From Bdellovibrionales bacterium (GTDB lineage Bacteria; Bdellovibrionota; Bacteriovoracia; Bacteriovoracales; Bacteriovoracaceae), in NCBI GenBank assembly GCA_018646675.1, contig JABGUH010000044.1:97794-161793 (forward strand): a stretch of DNA of 64,000 nt. Direction: 5' to 3'. The notes beneath the pieces are model-generated. The model was not told the DNA's origin. It saw only the letters and a program-made list of their open reading frames with translations, and did not search any database. Each line of letters opens with the position of its first letter. Position 1 is the first letter of the stretch. A program made the translations under genes and the position numbers. Below are positions 25,795 to 34,618 of this stretch, in pieces.

Positions 25795-26612
25795 TTTTTC
25801 TCATCCTTTTTAACCTGATCCCAGTAAAGATCCATCTGGTTCTGATTAAGGGTGGTAATATCGACCTTCGCCTCTTTGATTAGTTGCTCCATCTGAATAA
25901 AGCGACGGACAAATTTCCGATTGGCATCTCGCAGGGCCGTATCAGGGTCAATTTTTAGGTGGCGTGCAAGCTGAACCAAGGAGAAGAGATGGTCGCCCAA
26001 CTCTTCTGTGATCCGGCCAAGATCTGGTTGGTGATGACAGATCTCATCTTGCAGCTCCTGCCATTCACCCTCTACCACTTGGCAGACCTGTTTGGCATTT
26101 TCCCAGTCAAAGGCGATATCTTTGCTCTTTTTCCCAATTTTCATCGCACCAACCATCGGCGGTAGCTTTAGGTCATCCTCAGAAAAGAGTGCTGCCTCTT
26201 GCTTGCCAAGTGCCAACTGCTCCTGTTGCTTGATCTGTCGCCAATTTTTAACCACCTGGTCAGCTTCTATCCTACTACCCTGAAGGTCACCAAAGAGATG
26301 GGGATGGCGTCGGATAATTTTTTGACTTAAGTTGGCCGCCACTGACTCCAGAGAGAGAGTCCCTTGCTCCTCTCCAATGGTGGTATGGAGTAGAATTTGA
26401 AGTAGAATGTCCCCCAACTCATCTTCGATCTGTCGCTCACCTTTCTTGGGATCTTCTACCGCATCGATAAACTCATAGCACTCTTCGACCATAAATTTTA
26501 ATAGGGAGTGGTGATCCTGCTTTAGATCCCACGGACACCCCTTTTGGGGATCACGCAACTGTTTGATAATGCTTATCGCTTCGGCCAGCTTTGGGTTGGT
26601 GCTATCACTCAT
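25779..26612 (-). CDS. mazG: Nucleoside triphosphate pyrophosphohydrolase MazG
   Basis: 277 residues, two tandem MazG folds as in the E. coli enzyme (263). The first reads 'QKGCPWDLKQDHHSLLKFMVEECYEFIDAV' (in outline) then 'EDELGDILLQILLH', giving the EExxE and ExxD metal ligands. The second has 'VEGEWQELQDEI' and 'EELGDHLFSLVQLARH'. It hydrolyses NTPs to NMP and pyrophosphate and tempers the stringent response or cleans damaged nucleotides. AGAGGA precedes the ATG. Divergent from ybeY with 54 bases between starts. Confidence 0.94.
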   Translation of the reverse strand: MSDSTNPKLAEAISIIKQLRDPQKGCPWDLKQDHHSLLKFMVEECYEFIDAVEDPKKGERQIEDELGDILLQILLHTTIGEEQGTLSLESVAANLSQKIIRRHPHLFGDLQGSRIEADQVVKNWRQIKQQEQLALGKQEAALFSEDDLKLPPMVGAMKIGKKSKDIAFDWENAKQVCQVVEGEWQELQDEICHHQPDLGRITEELGDHLFSLVQLARHLKIDPDTALRDANRKFVRRFIQMEQLIKEAKVDITTLNQNQMDLYWDQVKKDEKKCQKD

Positions 26613-26666
26613 ATCTATTGAATTCCTCTTGCTCTTGCTTAATTCTAGCTATACAAAGAGATAGCA

Positions 26667-27197
26667 ATGGTTGAGCAAAGAGTAAATAGCGATCGTATCT
26701 TATTGGACATTTATGACTCCTCTCGCGGAGGAGGGGGCAGAGGCTTGACTAAAAAGATGCTCTCTCCGCTATTAGCAAGAGTGGAGCAGCTTTTATGGTC
26801 CAAGCAATATCTAATCGCCCCAATGGGGGCAAACAAGTGTCAGATCTCGATTCACCTTTGTGGTGAGTATAAGATTCGCCGACTGAATCACCTCTATCGC
26901 AATAAAGATCAAATTACCGATGTTCTCTCATTTCCAGTCCATGAAGATTTGCGATCAATTAAGGGGAATCGGTCAATCGAGATGAGATCTCCTAATCTGC
27001 TTTTAGGGGATATTTTTATTTGTCGCCAAGTCGCTAGTAGGCAAGCAGCCACTTTTGGGATATCGTACTCTTTGGAGCTGATTCATCTGTTGGCCCACGG
27101 GATAATTCATCTATTGGGGCATGATCATCAACGCTCTAAGGTGGAGGCCACGAGATCGCAAAAGCTAGAGGAGCAGCTGATATGGAAGAGTCGCTAA
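26667..27197 (+). CDS. ybeY: Endoribonuclease YbeY
   Basis: 176 residues. The zinc motif 'HLLAHGIIHLLGHDHQ' gives the three histidines of H-x3-H-x5-H, and 'LNHLYRNKDQITDVLSFPV' is the preceding conserved strand. YbeY matures 16S rRNA 3' ends and takes part in ribosome quality control. About 20 residues longer than E. coli YbeY. Its last 16 bases overlap the start of prfB in another frame. Confidence 0.94.
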   Translation: MVEQRVNSDRILLDIYDSSRGGGGRGLTKKMLSPLLARVEQLLWSKQYLIAPMGANKCQISIHLCGEYKIRRLNHLYRNKDQITDVLSFPVHEDLRSIKGNRSIEMRSPNLLLGDIFICRQVASRQAATFGISYSLELIHLLAHGIIHLLGHDHQRSKVEATRSQKLEEQLIWKSR

Positions 27198-28298
27198 AGA
27201 TCCAACTTGCAGATAAGAAGAGTGAGCTAAGTGGCTTAGGTCAGAAGCTAGACAATCTTCGGGGGTCACTTTGACATTAGTGGCAAGAGTGAACGCATCA
27301 GCGAGATTGAGCAGTTAGAGGCGGAGGCTGGATTCTGGGAGGACCCAGATCGTGCGGCCAAAATTCAGCAAGAGAGATCAATTTTAGAGGAGATCATTAG
27401 CTCGTTTGCAAATTTGACTGAGCAGTTAGAGGAGTTTGAGCTTTTAGAGGATCTGGCAGTCAGTGAGGATGATACCGATTCGGCCCGCGAAGCATTGGCG
27501 ATCGCCGAGATTTTTTTAACCAATTTCAAAAATACCGAACAGAAGCTACTACTCTCGGATGAGGTCGATCCTAACAACGCAATTGTCTCTATCAATGCCG
27601 GTGCCGGCGGAACCGAGTCCTGCGATTGGGCAGAGATGTTGTTGCGAATGGTAACCCGTTGGGCAGAAAATCATCGTTTTAAGTTTGTGATGCTTGAGAG
27701 TCAAGATGGTGACTCCGCTGGAGTGAAGTCTGTGACGATCACCATCAGCGGCCCCTTCGCCTATGGACTTTTAAAGTCAGAGACGGGAATCCACCGCTTG
27801 GTGCGAATCTCTCCTTTTGATTCCAATGCCAGGCGCCATACTTCCTTTGCTTCAATCCATGTCTCGCCGGAGATTGATGACACAATTAATATTGAGGTGC
27901 TAGATAAGGATCTACGGATTGATGTCTACCGTTCTGGCGGGGCGGGGGGGCAGTCAGTAAATACTACAGACTCCGCAGTTCGGATGACCCATCTACCAAC
28001 TGGTATCGTTGTCACCTGTCAAAATGAACGCTCTCAACTACAAAATCGCGCTCAGGCGATGAAGGTGTTGCGTTCTCGGCTCTATGAACGGGAGCTAGAG
28101 AAGCGTCGCGCCAAGGCAGATGAGAGTAATGCCAACAAGAGAGAGATTGGATGGGGGGCCCAGATTCGCTCCTATGTTTTGCATCCATACAAGATGGTGA
28201 AAGATCATCGGACAAATTTTGAGATGGGCAGTGCTGAAAAAGTCTTGGATGGTGAGCTAGATGGTTTTATCGATGCATATCTTCGGTGGCGGGTTTAG
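27182..28298 (+). CDS. prfB: Peptide chain release factor 2, with programmed +1 frameshift
   Basis: The gene is read as 27182-27271 joined to 27273-28298, 371 residues. Zero-frame translation from ATG 27182 gives a 30-residue start ending '...LDNLRGSL' and an in-frame TGA at 27272-27274. At CTT-TGA-C (27269-27275), preceded by the internal Shine-Dalgarno-like GGGGG (27261-27265), ribosomes shift +1 and continue as 'DISGKSERISEIEQLEAEAG'. This is the classic RF2 autoregulation. The catalytic 'RSGGAGGQSVNTTDSAVR' holds the GGQ motif. RF2 ends translation at UGA and UAA. The start overlaps the ybeY stop; an ORF caller alone would miss the first 77 codons. Confidence 0.96.
27261..27275 (+). promoter_or_regulatory. 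prfB programmed frameshift site
   Basis: GGGGG (27261-27265), three bases, then CTT (27269-27271) TGA (27272-27274) C. It has the same layout as the E. coli site (AGGGGG, TAT, CTT, TGA, C). Low RF2 slows termination at the UGA, and tRNA-Leu slips from CUU to UUU, giving more RF2. Confidence 0.93.
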
Positions 28299-28319
28299 CA
28301 TTTTGAGTTGGGAGGAAGA

Positions 28320-29525
28320 TTGCGAATTATTTTGTTAATCAAGCCACTTCTAACTACCATGTTAGAGGATCGTAGCACCCGCCGTTTCACGCTTGGAGTA
28401 GTGGTAAGTTTGGCCTTCTCCATTTCGGTCATCCTAGGTACATTTGGTATTATGGATGGTTTTGAACTGACATTAAAACAGGCATTGAAGGGGACGGTGG
28501 GAGACCTGACCATCCATTCAACCAAGAGTTTTTTCTCTTTTAAGCATGAGCTAAAAGATGATCTCGCCGAGTTGAATATTTCGCTTCTATCGTCTCAAGT
28601 AGAGGTGGAGGCTTTTGCTATTCACCGTGAAATTGCCAAGGGGGTAAAACTTTTGGGGATAGATCCAGACAGTTTTTCTCAGGTGACCGGACTGAAGTTT
28701 AACCTATCTTTGGGAGATGTGGTGATCGGTAGCTCCCTGGCAACTCACTTAGGGGTGAGCAGAGGAGATATGTTGACATTGGCACTGGCCCAGGGGAGTC
28801 AAGGTTTGATGGATCTGCCTCAACTGGTACGTGTTCAGATTTCACAGATCATCACCCACGGCATTCATCAAAAGGATATGCGTCTGATCTATTTAGATCG
28901 TGCTAAATTACAGCAGATGCTCGGTATTGGTCGAATGGTTAATGGTGTTTCTATTGTGATCCCTGGTGACCACTCTGTTGCTGATTATATGGAGGCGGTA
29001 GAGCAGTTCGCTACCAGGCTGCGTGAGCACTTAAGCCAATCTTTTTTGGTCCGTCCCTTCTGGCATGAATTTGGTGTTTTGCTTGAAGCGGTACGGGTGG
29101 AGCGGTTTATGATTGGGCTCATCTTACAGATTATTGTATTGATCGCGGTTTTTAATCTGCTCTCCTTTATTATTTTTTTAAGTGAGAAGCGAGCGCAGGC
29201 ACTCTTTTTAGTTAGAGCATTGGGAATGGGGAGGCAGCAGCTATTTTCCATTTGGTTACTCTTTGTCTTGATGGTCTGGGGAGCTTCATCGTTATTATCG
29301 GTGGGGATGGTGGCCCTATTTAATCAGCTGTTACACCACTCACCCTGGTTGCAAATACCTGGTGAGGTATACACTTTAGGGCAGCTAACGATTATTTTAG
29401 ATTACTCTGATTACCTGTTAGTATTTGCTTTGGCCCTACTATGGGTACTGCTCTTCTCGATTCCGATTTTGCGCTCAATCGGGCGCAAGTCAATTATCGA
29501 GGGATTGCGTGGCCAGTTCTCTTGA
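28320..29525 (+). CDS. LolC/LolE-family lipoprotein-releasing permease
   Basis: 401 residues from TTG 28320, which has GGAGG (28311-28315) four bases upstream; the TTG at 28308 lies before this site. Four membrane helices: one near the N-terminus ('LGVVVSLAFSISVILGTFGI'), a large periplasmic domain, then three near the C-terminus, with 'FIIFLSEKRAQALFLVRALGM' at the FtsX-like cytoplasmic loop. The permease works with the LolD ATPase encoded 21 bases downstream to lift lipoproteins from the inner membrane to LolA. Only one permease gene is here, so the complex may be a homodimer or have a distant partner. Confidence 0.88.
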   Translation: MRIILLIKPLLTTMLEDRSTRRFTLGVVVSLAFSISVILGTFGIMDGFELTLKQALKGTVGDLTIHSTKSFFSFKHELKDDLAELNISLLSSQVEVEAFAIHREIAKGVKLLGIDPDSFSQVTGLKFNLSLGDVVIGSSLATHLGVSRGDMLTLALAQGSQGLMDLPQLVRVQISQIITHGIHQKDMRLIYLDRAKLQQMLGIGRMVNGVSIVIPGDHSVADYMEAVEQFATRLREHLSQSFLVRPFWHEFGVLLEAVRVERFMIGLILQIIVLIAVFNLLSFIIFLSEKRAQALFLVRALGMGRQQLFSIWLLFVLMVWGASSLLSVGMVALFNQLLHHSPWLQIPGEVYTLGQLTIILDYSDYLLVFALALLWVLLFSIPILRSIGRKSIIEGLRGQFS

Positions 29526-29546
29526 TGATGTTGGGAGGGATTTTTT

Positions 29547-30200
29547 TTGATAGAAGTAAAAGATGTGACTAAAAGGTTTGAGCAGACAGTTGCGCTACAA
29601 AGTGTCTCTCTCGAGATGCATCAGGGGGAGCAGTATGCGATTCGGGGGGCATCTGGATCGGGTAAGTCGACTCTGCTCTATCTGTTAGGAGGTTTAGATA
29701 CTCCCAGCAGTGGAGAGATCACCATTATGGGCAACTGCTTGCAACAGATGGATGATCAACAGTTGGCAAAGTTTCGTAACCGGATGGTCGGATTTGTCTT
29801 TCAGTTTCACTTTCTGCTTCCCTCGATGAACTCTATCGATAATATCTACCTGCCGGCCAAAATTGCAGGAGTGAAGATTAGTACAATCAAAAGTGATGTT
29901 GAACAGCTGGCCGAACGCTTAGGGGTGGTTCACTGCTTAAAAAAATATCCTTACCAACTTTCGGGAGGGGAGCAGCAACGAGTAAATCTAATTCGCGCCC
30001 TCTCTCTGAAACCGGCCCTGCTGCTTTGTGATGAGCCGACCGGTAATTTGGACTCTCAGAACTCCTCACTGGTAACATCAATTCTAATTGAGTTGGCCGG
30101 TCAGTTTGGCGCAACCTTGGTGGTGGTGACTCATGATGATCAGGTGGCATCACACTTCTCCCGCAGCTTTTGGCTGCAGGATGGTGCGATTATTCGTTAG
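29547..30200 (+). CDS. lolD: LolD-like ABC transporter ATPase
   Basis: 217 residues from TTG 29547, preceded by GGGAGGGA six bases upstream. Walker A '[18 protein letters not shown]', Q-loop '[17 protein letters not shown]', signature '[15 protein letters not shown]', Walker B '[13 protein letters not shown]' and H-loop 'VVVTHDD'. The 'FQFHFLLP' and 'EPTGNLD' patterns are typical of the LolD/MacB group. It powers lipoprotein release with the permease just upstream. Many lipoproteins in this window would be its substrates. Confidence 0.92.
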   Translation: MIEVKDVTKRFEQTVALQSVSLEMHQGEQYAIRGASGSGKSTLLYLLGGLDTPSSGEITIMGNCLQQMDDQQLAKFRNRMVGFVFQFHFLLPSMNSIDNIYLPAKIAGVKISTIKSDVEQLAERLGVVHCLKKYPYQLSGGEQQRVNLIRALSLKPALLLCDEPTGNLDSQNSSLVTSILIELAGQFGATLVVVTHDDQVASHFSRSFWLQDGAIIR

Positions 30201-30217
30201 ATTTTTATTAAGTTGAC

Positions 30218-31513
30218 TTACTTGTATTCAATGAATGAAGGAACTAATTCGTCTTTGTAGCCGCCACGAAGAATCCGTGCGTCAGTTGGGTGACGATAAC
30301 CGCGAACTAAGCCAGTATCAATATAGAATACTCCATGCATATCTGCAGGCTCTACTCCATAAACGTTTCCACTCTGACCTATCTTACGTCGAAATTCACT
30401 CTTGACTGTAAAGGTAGTTGGAGTTGGCATCTGATCGATGGCGTAGCTTCCCTCTTCAATAATTTGATCTGGACGTACTCCACGAGTTAGAACCTTATTG
30501 CGATCAGAGGATGGCCCGTTAGTCTGTGCTCCCTCTTTGGTCAAAATATAGTTCCAAGTCGGAGTATGCTCTGAGTAACGAGAGAGAGTTTGATCCATTA
30601 GTTCTTCATATGCGTAGATCTTAATGATTGGAGTTCCTAATGGAAGAATCTCCCTTAAGTAAGCAATCGCTTCATTGTCAGTTCGTGAACAGCCAGAGCT
30701 TCTGGGATTTACAAAAACATTGGTCCAATATTTTTTAGTCTTTAAGATAAACTTATCTTTATCTGCGCCCCAGCCAAGAGTTCCGTGAGTCCACTGAGAG
30801 TGATTATTTGGTCCGACATAGGCAGTATACCAACCAAATGCTCCTCGCATAATTCCAACTTTACCACCTTCAACTTTTGGCATTCTACGTTTTTTAAACC
30901 AAGAGAGAAATCCTTTGCCTGGCTTGGGTAGTTTGGGATAACCGGGAGCATACCATGAAGGGTAGTGTTGTTTGCCATCCTCATAAAATTTCCACCAGTA
31001 GGTGATACGGTAGCTACCAACGTTAGTTCGAACCCCGTCCACATCTTCGCCGGCCGCCATATTCGCTTCGAATATCATCTTATGGTTGCAACGTTGTTGA
31101 TTACACTCTTTTCGATAGACACGAATCTTCTCAGTGGCAATATTTTGAATCATAAAATATTTGCCGTTAAAGTGCTTATAATCAATTTTAATGGGTGAGA
31201 GATACTTAAAGCTGATATAGAAGCGCTCAGAGGGAAGTAGGTCATTTTCGTGTTTAATCACCTCGACCTCAACATAGTTACCACGCAAAGATGAGTTGGC
31301 ATCTATAATTCGTACTTCATCATTCCGCTCTAAGGAGCCCAAAATATTATCTCCTACCTGGTCGGCAGAGCGAACATTGAGTCCAAAAGTTGAGATATAA
31401 TAGACTTGGTTTAAGATAAGTTCTGCTCGTGACTGTATCGCTGTAAATGCATACAGTGATGGGGATACCAGCAGAGCAAAGAGTATAAATAGTGCTAGTT
31501 TTTTGATCATCAT
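30218..31513 (-). CDS. L,D-transpeptidase (YkuD family) with SH3-like N-terminal domain
   Basis: 431 residues. Signal peptide ending near 'PSLYAF'; residues 35-110 look like a bacterial SH3 domain ('STFGLNVRSADQVGDNILGSL'). The YkuD domain follows: H243 in 'HGTLGWG' and the catalytic C275 in 'NPRSSGCSRTDNEAI', matching the HG...S-x-G-C-x-R pattern. Such enzymes make 3-3 peptidoglycan cross-links or attach proteins to the wall. The C-terminal 90 residues ('EEGSYAIDQMPTPTTFTV' and onward) are an added domain I do not recognise. Convergent with lolD, 17 bases apart. Confidence 0.88.
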   Translation of the reverse strand: MMIKKLALFILFALLVSPSLYAFTAIQSRAELILNQVYYISTFGLNVRSADQVGDNILGSLERNDEVRIIDANSSLRGNYVEVEVIKHENDLLPSERFYISFKYLSPIKIDYKHFNGKYFMIQNIATEKIRVYRKECNQQRCNHKMIFEANMAAGEDVDGVRTNVGSYRITYWWKFYEDGKQHYPSWYAPGYPKLPKPGKGFLSWFKKRRMPKVEGGKVGIMRGAFGWYTAYVGPNNHSQWTHGTLGWGADKDKFILKTKKYWTNVFVNPRSSGCSRTDNEAIAYLREILPLGTPIIKIYAYEELMDQTLSRYSEHTPTWNYILTKEGAQTNGPSSDRNKVLTRGVRPDQIIEEGSYAIDQMPTPTTFTVKSEFRRKIGQSGNVYGVEPADMHGVFYIDTGLVRGYRHPTDARILRGGYKDELVPSFIEYK

Positions 31514-31811
31514 TTTAGGCCCTCTCTAATTTAGAATAATTATTGCTTGAATTTTAAAAATTTATTGGTTTAACAGTAACAATCTGCATCTTTTAATAAA
31601 TGTATAGTAGTTAAGTAACTCGAAGCGTTGTAGTTGCCAACTAAAGAGTTGATATTGTGAATTTATTACCTACTTGGTCAAAGGTTGATTCCAATCCATA
31701 TTTTCAGGGGAGTGTTCAGATCTTATTTGATTAATTTCAATAGATTGCACTAGGTCTATTTAATTTTTACTACCCCATTTATTCTAATTTTGGTCAGATG
31801 AACAGGAGCAG

Positions 31812-31861
31812 CTTGATTTAGCATGACGCTAAATCAAGTCGCCGTAGGCGCCCCGCAGGGG
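31812..31861 (+). repeat. Array of three adjacent hairpins
   Basis: Hairpin 1: 11-bp perfect stem CTTGATTTAGC / GCTAAATCAAG with loop ATGAC (31812-31838). Hairpin 2: CGCC-GTA-GGCG (31840-31850). Hairpin 3: CCCC-GCA-GGGG (31851-31861). No U-tract follows, so a standard terminator is unlikely. Confidence 0.8.
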
Positions 31862-31867
31862 TGACCG

Positions 31868-31895
31868 AGCAGGATGCGAGGGAAACAAACGGGAG
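31868..31895 (+). repeat. Intergenic repeat, copy 1
   Basis: 28 bases beginning AGCAGGATGCGAGGG, matched with three differences at 57926-57953. The first 15 bases are identical in both. It directly follows the hairpin array. Confidence 0.75.
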
Positions 31896-31963
31896 TAGTG
31901 GATTACAATAGTAGTAAATTCTACAGAGTGATGTTGTTAATAATTTTGTCTAGTGGCATATTG

Positions 31964-31992
31964 TGCGCAAAGTCAAAGTTGACACTTATAAT
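31964..31992 (+). promoter_or_regulatory. Possible promoter for the deacetylase gene
   Basis: Perfect TATAAT (31987-31992), with a weak TGCGCA (31964-31969) 17 bases upstream. A small inverted repeat GTCAA-AG-TTGAC (31972-31983) lies in the spacer and could be an operator. Confidence 0.4.
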
Positions 31993-32022
31993 GGTTACTA
32001 ATTTTGTATTAACGAGGTTTTA

Positions 32023-32940
32023 ATGAATAGACATATCGGATTGGGAATACTTTTAGCTCTATCACTGACCGCTTGTAATCAGCGTCAGACCGGAAGTATT
32101 TCAGATGAGGTACGCTCTTTTTATCAATTTCCAGAGGAGGGACGAGAGTATATTCCTGTCCAGGATCGGGGCTTCTCCAAATACTATGCCCGTTCACTCT
32201 ATGGAAGCAGAAAAGTAGCGTTAACTTTTGATGATGGGCCTCATCCCACTAGAACCGCCAAATTGCTTGATATCTTGGCCGACTATGATGTTAAAGCAAC
32301 CTTTTTTGTCTTGGCCGAGAAGATTAATGCTCGGACTCTCCCCATTGTTCAGCGTATTTTGGAAGAGGGGCACCATCTTGCTTCTCATGACTGGGATCAC
32401 GATAACAATAATGTTGAGAGTGAGAACAAGCATTTTGCTGAGCTGTTACGCTCAGTTCAGGCGATTGAGCAGGTGGAGCGTGAGCTGGGAGTAGAGCAGC
32501 GTGAGCTATACTACCGCTACCCTTATGGCGCGTATGGCCGCAATAAAGATTATCACCATCTAAATGTGATGAAAGATGTTTCAGATAAGATATACGGTGA
32601 GAACTGTATTAACTTTGTCTTTTGGGACATTGATACCTCTGATTGGCTAAGTAAGATGACCGCCCAAAATATCGCCGATAACATTGTAGCAAATATTGAT
32701 GGTGGCGTAGCTTATCGCCATAAGCGAGTTCGTGGAAAATTTGTTAAAGATGAGTATAGAATTGACTCGCCCATAGGCGGAGGGGTTGTTTTAATGCACG
32801 ATATTCACCGACGATCAGTGGAGGCAACCCAGATCTTTCTAGAGTATGCTGCAAACAGTGATGTTGAGATCGTACCCTTAAGTGATGTGCAAGAGTACTC
32901 CTTTACAGGACATGAATGTCGTGTTAAAACAGATGGTTAG
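32023..32940 (+). CDS. Polysaccharide deacetylase (NodB-type) lipoprotein
   Basis: 305 residues. Lipobox LTAC with Cys18. NodB domain: motif 1 'LTFDDGPHPT' (D70, D71), motif 2 'SHDWDHDN' (H122 and H126 metal ligands), motif 3 'RYPYGAYG', motif 4 'DIDTSDWLSK', motif 5 'VVLMHDIHRRS'. CE4 enzymes remove N-acetyl groups from GlcNAc/MurNAc polymers such as PNAG, chitin or peptidoglycan. All catalytic residues are present. It heads a run of genes with DUF4956, HlyD, TolC and VTC proteins, so it may modify an exported polymer; a peptidoglycan role is the alternative. Next gene starts 104 bases on, and the linkage by operon is likely but not proven. Confidence 0.9.
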   Translation: MNRHIGLGILLALSLTACNQRQTGSISDEVRSFYQFPEEGREYIPVQDRGFSKYYARSLYGSRKVALTFDDGPHPTRTAKLLDILADYDVKATFFVLAEKINARTLPIVQRILEEGHHLASHDWDHDNNNVESENKHFAELLRSVQAIEQVERELGVEQRELYYRYPYGAYGRNKDYHHLNVMKDVSDKIYGENCINFVFWDIDTSDWLSKMTAQNIADNIVANIDGGVAYRHKRVRGKFVKDEYRIDSPIGGGVVLMHDIHRRSVEATQIFLEYAANSDVEIVPLSDVQEYSFTGHECRVKTDG

Positions 32941-33044
32941 CAGCACGTAAAGATTACCCAGTCTATGGCGCACTGCGTTCTTTGGTGCTATTATCGTTTC
33001 AAAGATTTATTCAACTTAAGTATCGTTCTAAGGAGATACTCGCG

Positions 33045-33728
33045 ATGCTCGATATGCTTAATTTGCAGGCGACTGCAATAAATCCTACCTTGGTTTCGGT
33101 GATCTATTCGCTCTGTTTGGCGTTTGTCCTGTCGGTAATGGTTTCCATTACCTATCAGCGTACCTTCTTGGGGCTCTCCTACTCGAAAAACTTTATTCAC
33201 TCCTTGATCTTGGGATCAATCGTCACCACTATCGCCATGATGGCAATAGGTGATAATCTGGCCCGCGGAATGGGAATGATGGGTGCTTTGGCAATTATCC
33301 GCTTTCGCTCCACCTTGAAAGATACCAAAGATATGATCTATATGTTTATCGCTTTGGCGATTGGCATCTGTTGCGGAGTCTATAGTTTCTCCATCGCATT
33401 GGTGGGAACCTCTATCTTCTGTCTTGTTGCCTTCTTGCTAAATACTCTTCCTTTTACCAAGACAACCCACTTTGATGGTTTGTTAAAATTTAATTTAGAA
33501 AATGTAGCTACAGATAAACAGGGACTTGAGTCGATTCTAAACCGTCACTGTCTCCATTTTGCCCTCGTTACACTGCGGGAGTTGTCAGGCGGAAAGCGGT
33601 TGGACTATGCTTATCAGGTCAAGCTTAAGAAGGGTGAGGATTATTCTGATTTTATCACCGATTTAACAAAATTGGATACCATTCAGGGAGTTAACCTGTT
33701 GGTACAGCAATCAACAGTTGAGGTGTAG
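33045..33728 (+). CDS. DUF4956-type membrane protein
   Basis: 227 residues from ATG 33045, preceded by AAGGAGA eight bases upstream (longer in-frame starts have none). About four membrane helices within residues 15-140, with 'GMGMMGALAIIRFRSTLKDTKDMIYMF' (outline) as the hallmark loop, then a cytoplasmic domain of about 85 residues with an ACT-like feel. The DUF4956 family is commonly found beside VTC-domain polyphosphate-polymerase-like proteins, as it is here four genes on (35881). Its biochemical role is not established. Its stop overlaps the region of the next start (TAG 33726-33728; ATG 33731). Confidence 0.85.
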   Translation: MLDMLNLQATAINPTLVSVIYSLCLAFVLSVMVSITYQRTFLGLSYSKNFIHSLILGSIVTTIAMMAIGDNLARGMGMMGALAIIRFRSTLKDTKDMIYMFIALAIGICCGVYSFSIALVGTSIFCLVAFLLNTLPFTKTTHFDGLLKFNLENVATDKQGLESILNRHCLHFALVTLRELSGGKRLDYAYQVKLKKGEDYSDFITDLTKLDTIQGVNLLVQQSTVEV

Positions 33729-33730
33729 TG

Positions 33731-34618
33731 ATGAGAGGGATATTGAACAACATTATTGCTATCTATCAACAACATCGTCAACTTCTGTTAATTACACTAG
33801 CAGCAGTGGCCATCATCGTCTTTATTAATGCCACTCAACAACAAGGTCATAGTTTTTATGGGATTGCCGGCAATAATGAGATTAAAATCAGCTCTCAATA
33901 TCCGGTAAAAATTAAAACGATCAAAGTAATCCCCGGCCAGAATGTTAAGCAGGGTGATAAGTTGGTGGAGTTAGTACGTGATGACTTAGAGCTAAAGGCG
34001 AAGAGCATTGTGGATAAACTTGCAATCTTGCAGGCGAAAATAGGTCACAATCAGCGTTTAATGGAGATGATTGATGGCCGCCGTAAGGGGCGCAAGAGGA
34101 GTCGCAGTGATGCAAACGCACCAGCGCTATTGGAGATTCGTGCGTTAGAGAACCAATTACAGACGATTGAAGATGAGAAGAGCAAATTGACTATCTACTC
34201 TCAGATTGATGGTATCGTGGGTGATGTCTTTTTTCATAGCGGAGAGAAGGTATCTCCGTTTTCCACCATCCTCTCATTGAGTATTGATAAAGCAAATTAT
34301 ATTGAAGCATGGATTCATGAGAAAAATTATACATTGGCAGATCTAAATCAGAGTGTCTCAGTCTCCTCTTTAGTTGATCGTTCACGAGCGGTTAAAGGAG
34401 AGATCGTTAATGTTGGTAAACGAATTGTCCAGTTCCCTACACGCTTAGTACGTAATCAGGCCACTGCGGTATGGGGCAGAAAAGTATTAGTCAAGCTTCC
34501 GGCCAGTAATCCATTCCTATTGGGAGAGAAGGTATTCGTCTCAATTGGTATTGGGGGACAGGGAATGTTTGAGGTTGCTGCAGATACTGTTGAGGACAAG
34601 GAAGATGCTAAAAAGTAG
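33731..34618 (+). CDS. HlyD-like periplasmic adaptor (membrane fusion protein)
   Basis: 295 residues. One membrane helix (about 19-36), then a split lipoyl-type domain: 'YPVKIKTIKVIPGQNVKQGDKLVEL' (outline) and after a helical hairpin 'LTIYSQIDGIVGDVFFHSGEKV'. A beta-barrel region follows. The hairpin is short, about 70 residues, with a basic stretch RRKGRKRSRS near 115. Adaptors of this type join an inner-membrane transporter to a TolC channel. The gene sits between DUF4956 and a TolC-like gene, but no ABC, MFS or RND pump is nearby. Ends inside the start of the next gene (overlap 34605-34618). Confidence 0.88.
   Translation: MRGILNNIIAIYQQHRQLLLITLAAVAIIVFINATQQQGHSFYGIAGNNEIKISSQYPVKIKTIKVIPGQNVKQGDKLVELVRDDLELKAKSIVDKLAILQAKIGHNQRLMEMIDGRRKGRKRSRSDANAPALLEIRALENQLQTIEDEKSKLTIYSQIDGIVGDVFFHSGEKVSPFSTILSLSIDKANYIEAWIHEKNYTLADLNQSVSVSSLVDRSRAVKGEIVNVGKRIVQFPTRLVRNQATAVWGRKVLVKLPASNPFLLGEKVFVSIGIGGQGMFEVAADTVEDKEDAKK

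Larger units (their letters stand above)
31514..32022. other. 509-base intergenic region with hairpin repeat and nodB-side promoter
   Basis: The left half is AT-rich and should hold the promoter of the minus-strand transpeptidase. The middle (31800-31895) is a GC-rich element with three hairpins. The right end holds the promoter of the deacetylase gene. I see no ORF with a ribosome site and no tRNA fold. Confidence 0.6.

Noticed and set aside
31812..31861. Hairpin array as a rho-independent terminator or a tRNA
   Set aside because: No run of T follows the stems, and it is 300 bases or more from the nearest gene end. There is no cloverleaf, anticodon or CCA-type end. A repeat element explains it better.
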